Assembly (NCBI GenBank): GCA_023846275.1
Contig: JAIUJO010000183.1
Coordinates: forward strand, 730,745 to 794,744
Length of the DNA stretch: 64,000 bases
From: Vanilla planifolia
Taxonomy: Eukaryota > Streptophyta > Magnoliopsida > Asparagales > Orchidaceae
Reading direction: 5' to 3'
The notes under the pieces were generated by a model. It worked only from the letters and a program-made list of their open reading frames with translations, was not told where the DNA came from and did not search any database. Each line of letters begins with the position of its first letter. Positions within the stretch are counted from its first letter, which is position 1. The position numbers and the translations under genes were made by a program. Positions 25,811 to 38,800 of the stretch are shown here, one piece after another.

Positions 25811-27884
25811 AACATTGAAAAATGTAAAATTTGAAATGATTTGAAATACCTCTTAAATCATGAAAAAATAATGAAACATTAAGTTTTCCAAAATATAAAA
25901 ATTTATATAAAATTTGGTATTACTTATCTGACTTAGCAAATGACTTTTGCTTCCTCTTAATTAGAAATTTTTTGGAACTACTATAAATAATTGAAGCAAA
26001 TATTCACAAACAATAATGAGTTTTTATTTTGATATCAAGTAAATATATAACAAAACTGAAACAAGATAAATTAAAGCAAATTAATGTTATTAAATTAAGA
26101 AGATGTAATGGTCGCATGAGAGAAGATTTAGAGAGGGATATTATATCCAAATCAAAGAAAAATATTTTGCGTGAAGGTTGCATTCAAAGATAGTAATGAT
26201 TTTGAGTAAAATATCCTTGATTATTAAGGTACAATTTATGTTGCATCATAAAGCATGCAAAAAGCCTAAGATACATAATATTTAAAAATATATCAAAAAA
26301 TAATTTAATTTAATTGAGATGAATGATATGATTCCATTAATGATTGATTTATCAAGTTCAAACATCGTGGCATAATATTGCAAATTCCAAAATTAAATAA
26401 GATTTATAATCATAAATTTTTTGTAATATTTAGTATATCTAAATTAAAGTTAAAATTAGATAAGTTGAAGTAATATAAAAGAAATAAATCAAAATAATAT
26501 AAAGGTCATATAAGATGGGATTTATAGTTACAAAAAAATATAACCAAATCAAAGAAAAAATTTTACAGAAATAAGATTAATTATAAGATAAAGTTGTCAT
26601 ACTGGATGCTAAAGAGACCCAGTTTAACATCCTAAATTATCAAATATAATACATTTAAAGAATATATCATTAAGCATGCCAAAAATTTAAACAATATAAA
26701 ATATTAAAAAAATGAAAGTATTTTTCTATAGAGCACATTGAGATTTGTCTAATTAGAAAACATAGATTAATAGTACAATATTAATAAAATATATGTTAAA
26801 ATTAAAATCAAATAAATTGAATCAATGTAATATTATAAAATCAAAGAGTTCTAAAAGTCCACAGAAGGTGATTCAATGTTACAAAGTTTATGGAAATCAA
26901 AGTGGAAATTTGGATGAAATGTGCTAAATTGCAATGGAAAGTTGCAATCCAAGATACTGAGGAGATGTTGATAATATCCTCAATCAACAAATCAAGCTCA
27001 AATTGAAATATCTTGTTTAGTGTTCCAAAACCTATGAAACTTTTTAAGAAATAATAAAAATGAATAATTATTTTTATTGTGCTTTTCAATTAGAGTCTAA
27101 AATTATTTGTTTCAAATTCAACAAATAATGTTTGGAATTATAATGAATTATCATCATAAATAAATATAGTTAGAAATAAATTATTATTTTAACAAAAAAC
27201 AAATATATTTCAAATCTAAAATATGATAATTAAAGCACTACAACATATCCAAATCATTGTGTTATAAATGTCAAATGAGCGGAGTTATAATGTTAGACAA
27301 CAATACAATAAAATAAAAGTAAGACCTTTGAAAAAAAAACAAAAATTATATAAGAAAGTCACATTTAATGATACTATTGAGGTTGATTGTAACATCATCA
27401 ATTGATAAATTATGCAGGCATCAAAAATTTCATAAAGTGTGTCGACACATAAGAAAATAAAATCATTAGATACATATGAATGAATACTTAATTAAGTGGG
27501 GCTCATCGTGTTCGAATTATTAAGAATTACATAAATAGTAATAAATTATTATTTTAATATTTATTAAATTAAAAAAGATAAAATAAGATATTTTTACGCA
27601 TTGTAATATAACTAATTAAAGATATGTGAAGGTCATGTTATAGTACATTTAGAGTCAAATAACAACATAACAAAATCAAAGCAAAAAGGATAATGAAATA
27701 AGATAAATTATGTGAGAAAGCTGCATTCAAAGACGCAAATAAATTTGAATGTCACATTCTTGATGATAAAATTTGATACAACTTGAGATGACTTCTAAAG
27801 GGTACCAAAATACTAGAAAATAAAATTTTTTAATAATATAACAACTAAAATTTAATTCACTATTTTTATCAAGGCTAGGAAAAC

Positions 27885-27923
27885 AAATAAGCAAATTAAA
27901 TAAGCAAAATAAATAAGCAAAAG
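27885..27923 (+). repeat. Threefold 13-bp tandem repeat
   Basis: AAATAAGCAA starts at 27885, 27898 and 27911, an exact 13-bp period, with AAT- or AAG-type filler bases between copies. The core is the AAATAAGCATAAATAAT box of the monomer, so a minisatellite has grown from that box. It is followed by a degenerate TTATAACTTTAATATG. Confidence 0.85.
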
Positions 27924-29182
27924 AAAAACCAAATTATAACTTTAATATGACTTAAATTTATAATAAAAATTAAGATAAATTGAAGCAATATAACTTGACC
28001 AAATCAATGCGATATAAGGGTAACATAGTAGAAGATTATGAGTTACATTGTAATATACAAAATAAAAGCAAATTATTTCATGAAATTAAATAAAATTTAT
28101 AGAAAAGTTCTATTCTAAAATATTAAGGCATGAATTCAAGCGTATCATAATACATGAAAAAAACATAGGAAAAAGAATATTTAAAATATAAAACAGATTA
28201 TTTTACTAAAAAGAGCTTGTCAAGATGAGTTCAATGATATTTATTTAAATTCAATCAAATCTCAATTAGAATAATTATAAATCATAAAATCCAAAACGAA
28301 CAAATAATAATAAATTATTATTTTAATATTGAGTATATCTAAATTAATACTAAAAGTAGCTACGATGAAGCAATGTGATGCAAAAAACCAATGCAATGTA
28401 AAGGTCATATAGGGGGGATTTAGTATTACATCATAACATATAAATTTCAAGATAAAAAAGTTGAAGAAAAGATAGAAATTATACAAGAATGTTAATTTTT
28501 AGGATTCTAAAGAGATTATGTGTAACACCTTCAATTAATAAATTAAGTACTAATCCAAAAGAGTTGAGATACATACAAAACCATATAAAATTAATGATTT
28601 TAAAATAAAAGAATGAATATTTTTTTGGAAAATTCTCGACATGACACCTTCAGCATTCTTTGATTCATCATGATCATAACTGTTGCTGAATTACTATAAA
28701 GTATAGATGTAAATATGCATAAATAATTATCATATATAATTTTATATTTATGTAAATATATATTAAAACTAAAATGAAATAATTTGAAGTAATCTAATAC
28801 AACTAAATAAAAATGATATGATATCACATTAAAGGAGATTTTAAGTTATATTGTAATATAAGAAAATACAAAAATTTAGGAAATGACAACGTTTTTGGTA
28901 ATGTTTCTTTCAAACTTTTCATGCTCATCGAGTGTAAAATCTTGAATCATCATATCAGGTATTTATTGAAATATTTTGTAATACAATTTAAAGCCATAAA
29001 AAATTAAATATTTTAAACTATTAAAAAATAAGATTATTTTGAATTAAAGAATAAAAATTAATTGAATAGAGCTTATAAAAAAGATTATAAGTTTCATCTT
29101 GATGAGACATCATTTGGAATTATGACGAATTATAAAAAAAATATAGTCATAACAAATAGTAAATTATCACTTAAACCTAAAT

Positions 29183-29400
29183 AAATATAAAATAATACCA
29201 AATTATGATAAATTAAAGCAATGTAACGTGATCAAATTATAATGATATAAAGGTCACATGAGTGGGAATTAAAATTAACAAAATATATATTATAACACAA
29301 AAATGATAATTTGAAACATTGTAATAGAACAAAATTTAAATGTTATGGTCACCAAAGACAAAAATTAGTCTTTCGTAATAATTAACCAAATCAAAGCTAA
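29183..29400 (+). repeat. Tandem duplication of a ~98-bp part of the monomer
   Basis: The piece running from AAATATAAAATAATACC through GATAAATTAAAGCAATGTAA to AAAGGTCACATGAG is followed by a second, diverged copy starting AAATATATATTATAACAC and running through GATAATTTGAAACATTG to ATGGTCACC. The GATAA cores lie at 29207 and 29305, 98 bp apart. This explains the landmark spacing of about 531 bp between 28935 and 29466. Confidence 0.6.
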
Positions 29401-32400
29401 AGAACTTGAAACATAAGATAATTGAACATGAAAGTTACATTTTAGGATGATGACGATATCGACTATAACCTCAATTAGGCATGAATTTAAATATCATGTA
29501 AATCATGAAAAAAAATAGATTTGGAAATATAGAAGTTAAACTTGAATTTTATCAATTGTATTTGCTTGAAACTACTATGAGTTGTAAGAGTAAACAAGTA
29601 AAACTACTAATAAATTACCAAATAATGTTAAATAATATCTATAACTAAGCAAAATTGATAAAAATTAAAACAATGAAATATAACTAAATCAAAATGTTGT
29701 AATGTTCTCAAGAGAGGATAATTAGAACTTCATTGTAACATAACCAATTTAAATTGAAACATTTACAAATGTGAGATAAATTGTGCAAAAATATTTTATT
29801 CCAAGATCCTTAAGAGATCGAGTGCAACATACTCGTTAATTGAATTATGTATAAATCAAAATGACTTATACATAATTCAATAGCTCTAAAAGTTACTAAA
29901 AAATATAACAATTAATAATTAATATTATAGAATTTATTGAGTAGGGACAACATACATATTTTATTTGTCGAACTCACCTCTTTTCGAATTATTATATGCT
30001 ACTACTATAACTAAACACAAATTAAAATAAATTATTATTAACATGTTTAATAAAAATAAATTAAGTATAAAATGTGAAAATAGAACTATTATAGTTTAAC
30101 CATATCAAAATGATGAAATGGTTAAATGAGAGGATTCTTAGAGTTACATTGTAAAATAACAAAATAAAAATGAAACATTTAAAGAAATAAGAGAACCCTT
30201 ATAAGAACATTGTATTCCAAGATATTAAGGAGATCAAGAAAAAGATCCAAAATCATCAGAACAAGTATGAATCAAAATATCTTATTCTGCAAACCACAAT
30301 GAAAGAAAATAAAAATATTTAAAAATATAAAATCAATATTTAGTTCCATTAAGCTCATCAACACCTGTCTAATGACATTTGTTTTGTCTTGATCAGTACA
30401 CATTTTGAATTTCTATGAAACACAAAATTAAACATGCACAAATATTAATTAGTTATTATTTCAAAGCAAGAAATTAATAAATAAACCTTAAATAAGATAT
30501 ATTCAGGCATTGTAATGATGCCAAATCAAAACAATGTAAACATGATTTGATAAAAGATGTTTTGTTACACAAGCATATATCTAGAATAACGAAAGAAGTT
30601 TTGAGAAATAGAATAAATTGCATTAGAAATTTATATTCTAAGATCATTGAATGATGTTTGAACAAAATCTCTCATAATGTGTTCCCAAGCCATAAAAAAT
30701 AAAATATTTAAAAAATATAAAAAATTATAATTACATAAAGTTTATCAAGATTAGTCCAACGATGTTTACTTTGTCTTTATTAGAACCTTATTGGAATTAA
30801 CATTAATTGTCAAATAAAAAAGCATAAATAATAATAAATTATTATTTTGGCATTTAATAAAAATATAATAGAGTAAAATTATATAATTTGAAGGAAATCA
30901 ATATAATAAAGTTGAAATAATATAAAATTCACACGAATAGAATGAGAGCTTCATTGTGATATCACCAAATCAAAGCAAAGCATTTACAGAAGTGAAAAAC
31001 ATATATAAAAATAATTGCAATGCATCAAAAAGCATCAATAAGACAAGGAAAAAATAGATATATTAAAAATATAACAATTAATTTTTAATTTCATAAAACT
31101 CATCAAAATGGTCCCAATGATGTTTGTTTTTTTGCAATAGAAACTCATTTAGAGTTACCATGAGCTATCAAAGTTAACAAGCTTAAATATTAATAAATTG
31201 TTATTTTTATATTATGTGAATATGCATTTTTATTGAAATAGGGTAAATTGAAGCAATGTAATATAACAAAATCATTGCAATGTAAATTCACACATTAAGA
31301 GTTTGAGAGTTATGCCATTATAAAAATAAATAAAAGTAAAATAACTATTGAAACAAAAAATGTATGGGGGAAGTTAAATTCTATGATACTGAAGAGACAA
31401 ATTATAACATCTATAATTGTAAAATAAAGTTTGAAGATCATTTTTGGCAAAATTTTTAAATATAAGATATTTAAAAATATAAAGAAATGTTTTTTTAAGA
31501 GATAAAGCCCATAAAGAAGAGTCTTACGATGATTGTTTCATCTTGATTGAACCTTACTTTCAAGTAATGTAAATGCAAAAATAAATAAGCAAAGAAAATA
31601 ATTAATTTTTTTGTATTAAATAAACATATATTGAAGTTGAGAGGACAAACAAAGAAAATATAATATGACAAGATAAAAGTGTTGCAAAATTCATGTGATT
31701 AGACAATTAAAGCTTAAAACAAATATAACTAATTCAAAATATATATTTTAAAGAAATGAGATAAATTATGCATGAAAGTTTTATTCTAAGGCACTAAGGA
31801 TAATAAGTGTCACAACCACAATAGTCAAATCAAGTACAAATCAAAATACGTCATAAATATTTTCAAAGCCCTTGAAAGTAAAATCTTCAAAAAAACTATA
31901 AAATGAATATTTATTTTTATAAAGCTAGTTGTGATGTTTCCAATACCAATTCATTCTTCTCTTTTGTTCCTTAGAATTTTTATTTGTTACCAAAGTAAAT
32001 AAACAAAAAATAATCATAAATTATTTTTTAATTTTTATGTAAATATACATTACAATTAAGTTATGATAAATTGATGAAAAGTAATATAAAGAAATCAAAG
32101 AAGAAAATTTGTGGAAATGAGACAAACTTTAAAGGAAATTTACTTTCTAGGAAACTGAGGACAATAACTATGACACCCTCAATCATAAAAAATGTTCAAA
32201 TAAAAATGCCTCATATAACATGCTGGAATAAAAGGAAAAAATATTAAAAAATCAAAATTAACAATAAATTATTTTTAACTCATTTAAATCAGTTAAGTTT
32301 CTTTTGTGTCATCCCAATTTGACCTCATTTGGAATTATCATGAATAACTAAAGAAAGTAATCATAAATGCAAAATTACAGTTTAATTTTTAAATTAGTAT

Positions 32401-32679
32401 AAGTGAATGCTAAAATGACATAAATTGAAGAAATATATTATAACTAAATCAATGTGAAGCAAAGCTAGCATTAGTGACGTTTCAAGTTACGTTGTAGCAT
32501 CGATAATTCAAAAGAAAACATTTGAAGAAATGAAGTATATTTGATGGGAAAGTTGCATTCTGAGGTACTAAGGGAATTAATTACAAATCAAGCAAACAAT
32601 AAAAATTTGTTATAAAGCATGCCAAAAACATTGTAAATAAAATTTTTAAAAGATAAAGTAATGAATATTTAGTTTGGTA

Positions 32680-32820
32680 GAGCTAATTGATACTAGCTTA
32701 ATAATATTTGTTTCACTACAATCTAACCTTGTTTGAATACCTTATATGACAAAACTCATCACGACAAGTTTGACAACATTTTTTGCTCTTTGTCAGATGT
32801 CATTTGTAATTATTACAAAT
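32680..32820 (+). repeat. Tandem duplication of the GAGCTCATCGAG segment (~72 bp)
   Basis: AGCTAATTGATACTAGC, AATAATATTTGTTTC and AACCTTGTTTGAATACC are followed at about 32752 by ACTCATCACGACAAG, GACAACATTTTTTGC and GATGTCATTTGTAATTA. Both stretches correspond to the GAGCTCATCGAGATGAG, CCAATGACATTTG and CTCATTTGGAATTA boxes. The copies are about 72 bp apart and well diverged. Confidence 0.5.
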
Positions 32821-35800
32821 TATCAATGTAATTTGAAAAAATTTAAATCAATTATTACTCAATATTTATAAAATATATATATTAATAAAAAAAATAAGAT
32901 AAATTGAAGTATAACAAAATTAAAGTGATGTGAAGGTTACTTGATAATTTGTATCTTTTAATATAACAAAATGAAAGAAAAATATCACAATTAGAGAGAT
33001 CTAGAAAATCATAAAAATATATCCAAATTGAAGAAAATGCTTTATTTTATAAAAACGAGATGAATTATACAAGAGAGTTATACTTCAAGATGAAGTATAC
33101 GTCGATGGTAGCATTGTTATTGTTAAATTTGGTAAGAATTGAAAGGTCTTGTGAACCAGCTAATGGCATATATAATAACATATAAAAACACACAAATTGA
33201 GAATATAATCAAACAAAACTAGTCCAGATGAGTGTAATGACATTTATTTGATCTCGATTATATGTTAAAATTAAATCATTGTGATATAAAATGAGAGTGA
33301 CAATTGATTTAAAGTTATATAATAAAAAAAATGAAGTAGAAACTTCGCAAAAATGACTATTTTATAAGAAAATTGTATTCCAAGATATTAAAGAGATTTT
33401 GTAAAATATTACCAATGGTCAATTGAATCACAAATCAAAATATGTCATAAACTATGCCAAAAAATGGAACATAAAATATTTAGGCATACATAAGGATTGA
33501 GTTCATTATGATGAGTCTAATGATATTTACTTCAGATGAATTGAGCCCCATTTTGAATTATAATAAATTACTATTTTAAAAAATAAGCACAAATAAGAAT
33601 AACTATTTTTTTGTTTTTAATTAAATATTTATTAAGCCATAAATAATTTAAACTATTAAAAGGTAATAGTTCCAAAACAATGTGATAACCCGATGAATAT
33701 TTTTTAAAATATGGAAATGAAACCTAATTAAATAAGGCTCATTAGCACAAGTGCAATGATTTTTCTTATTCTAATTAGACATCCTTTGAATTATGACGAA
33801 TTAATGAGGTAAATAAGTGTAAATATTAATATATTATTATATTAATATGAACTAATTATATATTAGAACTAAAACAAAATAAAGTGAAGCAATATAGCAT
33901 AAAAATATCATGCCAATATAATGGTCACATGCAAGAATGTTTGGATCTTCAAAGTAATTTAATAAAATCAATGTAAAGTCTTTAAAGAAAAAAATAAACT
34001 ATGCAAGAAATTTGTAATCAAAGATAGTAAGAAGATCATGTGCAATAAAATTTTGGAAATATAATATAATAAAATCAAAAGGATATGAAGGTCTCATGAG
34101 AGGACATTTAGTGTTAAAAAAAGATATAATAAAAAAAAGTAAAACTTTAAAAAAAATTAAAAACATTTTGAGGAAAGAATATATAGTTGGAAAGAAATCA
34201 TAAAAATAAGTCAAATAACATTTTTTTTCATTTTAATTGGACCTTATTTTTAATTTCTAGGAATTATGTAACAAAAGAAAAATAATATATTTTCTTTTTA
34301 TTATAATTGATATGAGATAAAAAATTTTAATATAAATATATAGATTTATTAACAATTAATACATGAGAAATTTTTGTGTTGAACAATGATATAAATAAAT
34401 CGAAGAATAAAATTAGAAAAAAATTTGGCAAATTGTACCACAAAGATACACTCCAAGAAGTGTAAGAAAACTTAATTAGCAAACAATCAAGAAATATATT
34501 AAACTTGAAATGAGATAAATTTATGTAGTATAAAAAAAACAAAATCGAGGTGATATTGGGTACATCGAAAAGGATTTAAATTTACATAGTAAATTATTTA
34601 GGGAAGTTAAACTCTAAGATACTATGGGGATATTGGGCAATATCCTTATTCATAAAATGTAGTATGTATCAAAATATCTAAAAATCTAAAAAAGTAATAG
34701 AAAATAAAATATGAAAGTATTTAAATTAAATCATAAAAAATACTAAATAACATCTCATATAAATGCCATTTTTATTTAGTATTAATAAACAAAGTAATTT
34801 TATAAATAATAACAAATTATAGTTATAATGTTAATAAAATATATATTAAAGTTGAAATGTGTAAAATTGAAGACATCTGATGTATCTTTTTAAGGGTGTT
34901 GTAAAGGTTGTTTTTGTGGAGATTTAGAGTTGTATATTAATCTTATAAATGAAATAAAAAAATTAAAGTAAATGAGATCAACTATACTAGATTATTGCAT
35001 TTCAAAATACTAAGCAGTTCAAGTGTAACAATCTTGATCACCAAATCAAACATGAATTGAAATGTAAATAAAAAAATCCAAACAAATTAAATGTTTAAAA
35101 ATATAGATATTAATATTTTATAAAGTAGAGCCCATCAAGAAAAGTGCAACGGCCATAGTTTTTTCTTAATTGGTTCTCACTTGTAACTATAAAGAATTAC
35201 TAAAATATACATAATGAAATAATAAATTATGATTTTAATATTAATTAAACATATATTAAAGCTAAATTGAGATAAATATAGCCATAAAACATAACCAAAT
35301 CAAAATGATGTAAAGATTAAAAGCGACGAGATTCAGAGTTGCATCAAAATATAACCAAACCAAAGAGAAATAATTTAAGAAATAAGATAAATTGTTTAAG
35401 TTCCATTTTAAGAGATAAAGAACATCAAATGTAACTTCTTGAACATCAAATAGGATATGAATGAAAATGTCACATAAAACATGCCAAAGTTATACAAAAA
35501 AAAATTTAAAGTTCAAAAATAAATAAATGATTGTGTATAACTTTCTGAGACTAGTTAAGTGACTTTTATTTCTTCTTGCTCAAAAATCAATTGGAATTAT
35601 TACGAATTAAAAAATTTAATCTGCATAAATAATAATAAATAATTATTTTAATGTTACGTAATTAAATATTAAAGCCAAACTATGATTTATTCAAAAATTG
35701 TATTATAACCAAATTAAAGTATTATAATGACCATACCAAATGAGATACATAATTTTATGCTCATTTAACCAAATCAAAGAAAGATAATTTGAAGAACGAG

Positions 35801-38800
35801 ATATATTATATATGAAAGTTGTATTCAGCAATGTTGAGGAGATTGATTATAATATGGTTGTTGACCAATTCAACTTTGAATCAAAATGGCTTTTTATGTA
35901 TGCCAAATTCTTGGAAAATATGTTTTTAAAAAATATATAAATGAATATTTAATAAGATAGACGTAGTTGAGGCAATTTCGATGACATTTATTTTGTCTCT
36001 ATGAGATCTCATTCAAAATTACTAGAAACTACTAAGGTAAACACAAAAAAGAGTAAATTATTATTTTGATAATTAGAAAATCAATATTAAAGGTCAAATA
36101 CGAGAAATTGCAACAACAAAATGTAAAATAGGAATGACATAAAGGTAAAATTAAAGCATAATTGGATTAACATGGTAATATAACCTAATAAAATAAAACA
36201 TTTCAAAAATGATAATAAATTTTAAAGGAAAATAACATTACAAGATACATGGAAAACAAACTTAACATCATTTATCTCCAAAACAAGTTTGAATCCAGAT
36301 GTCTAAAATGGTATGCTAAAGCTTAGAATAAAACTTCTAAAAAAATGAACATTTAATTGCTTAATGCTTGTTGATATGAGCACAATGATTATTTTTTTAT
36401 GATCAAAACTCATTTGGAATTACCAAAACCTCTAGGATTAGCTAAGCATAAATAATAATTATTTAGAATTTTAATGTTATTTTAATAAATTATAATTTTG
36501 AAATGAGTTAAATTTAAGAAGAGTAATATAAATTAACAAAACAAATGTAAAGGTCACATAAGAGGAAAATTTATGATTCATTGTAACAAAACAAAATATA
36601 CTAAAAACCTTTTAAAAAAGGATGAAAAACTAATGATTAAGAAACTAATCGGTTATAGCATCTTCAATCATCAAATCAACTATGACTCTATTGATCTTAT
36701 AAAGTACGCAAAACCTTAGAAGTGAAAATGTTTAAAAATTTAAAAATTAACATTTAATTCCATGGAGCTCATTGAGATGAGGTCAAATATGATTCTTTTA
36801 TTAACCTTCTTCAGAATTACATCTTATGGTAGTAAATGACCATTAATAATAGTATACAATTATTTTAATGCTAAAAATGTTTCTTAAGCTTAATAAAGAT
36901 AAATTAAAAAAATAAATATGACACAATCGAATTTGTATAAGGGGAACATGAGAAAAGAATTAGAGTTTCATAGTAATGTAATCAAATTAAGCAAAAAGTT
37001 TGAAAAAATTACAAAAGTTATACAATAAAATCCATGCCAAGATATTGAAATGATCAAGTATGATACTCTTAATAGTCAAATGGTATATGAATAAAAATTT
37101 CTCCTAAAGAATATCAAAATACAAGAAAATAAAATCTTGTAGAAATTAATATTTGATTGGAGAAATCTATTCCAGATGTGTCCAATTATGTTTGTTTTAT
37201 CTTGATCAAAGCTCCATTGGACTTACAATGTATTACAAAAAAATAACCATAAATAATAATAAATTCTCAGATATTAAAGTAATAATATTTTAAAAAATTT
37301 AGATAAATTTGATAAATCTTTAATAACAAAATTAAATTGATTTAAATGTTACTTAAGATGAGATTTACTATTACATTAGAACATTACAAATTGAGAACAA
37401 CGAAATTATGAAAAGTGATAAATTGCACTAGAAATTTTCATTCTAAGATGTTAATGAATTTTTGTATAAGGTCTTCCAATATCCAGATCATTAATTATTT
37501 GAGATCTCTCATGAAGATTACAAAAACCATAAAAAATTAAATTTAAAATTGTAAAAAAATTAATCTATTTCCACAGTACAAGATGAGTTGACTACAATTG
37601 TTTTGTCCAATGATCTACGTTTGGAATAGCTCTGAATTAAAAAACATTACCAAGCATAAACAGTAATAAATTTATTATTTAATACCAAGTAAGTATATAT
37701 TAACTTTTAAAAAAGATAATTGTAATATAAGGTAAGATTTAGCGTAACATAACGACATCAAAAATCAAAGAGTAAACTTCGATTAAACAAGATAAATTTT
37801 ATAATAAAGTTTGATTCCAAAGTGCTACGTTGGTTGAATGTAACATCCTTGATTATCAAATCTATTGTAAAGTAAAATGTAAAATTCCCTCAAAAAAAAA
37901 TTTTAAAAATTTTAGAAAAGAATATTTTATAGGACAACTCATGTGGAGAAATACAATTATGTTTATTTCATCTTGATATGATCTTACTTTGAATTACTAT
38001 GATTTACAAAACTAAAAAATAAAATTAACAATAAAATATTTTAGTAATATTGAGAGAACATATATTCAAGTTGACATAAGATAAATTAAAGTAATGTAAC
38101 ATAGCTAAATAAAATAAAATAAAAGATAAACCTAGATGAGAACTAGTTTTTTGCTATAATATAAGCAAATAAAAGAGAAACATTTTAGGAAAAGTAATAA
38201 ACTATTTTGTAACATAGAATCTCTTGATATTAAGGGGGATCAACTGTAGCATCCATGACCATCATATCATGTACAAAATGGAAATTTTAGTGAATTATGT
38301 AAAACCTTTAGCATATATAGTATTTAAAAAATATAAAAATGAATATTTAATAAGGTAGGGCTCAGCAAGACGATTGTAATGACCAATGTTTCATCACAAT
38401 TAATCTTTATTTGGAATTAATATTAATTCCCAAAGAAAAATGCACAAAAATTAGGAAAATTTTTAATATTAAATAAATAAAATTAAACATATTAAATTAA
38501 TTAATTTAGGTAAATAAAGGTGATACGAAGGTTGTGTTAAAGGAGATTTCAAATAATAACATAATATAGCTAAATAAAAATGAAAAATATAAAAAATAGG
38601 AAATAATACATTAGAAAGGTTCTATCTAAGAATGAAGGAGATTGACAGTAATATTTTCTATCAACAAAGATGGTATGAATCAAAATATCACAAAAAATAT
38701 AAAAATATATAAAAACAAAATATTTAAAATTATAGAAATGAATGTTTAAGTAGAGAGAGCTTGTCAAGATGAGTCCAATAATGTTTGTTTAATCTTACTC

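Noticed and set aside
38106-38124. ATAAA pentanucleotide run
   Set aside because: Only about three imperfect copies in A-rich DNA; within expectation for this composition.
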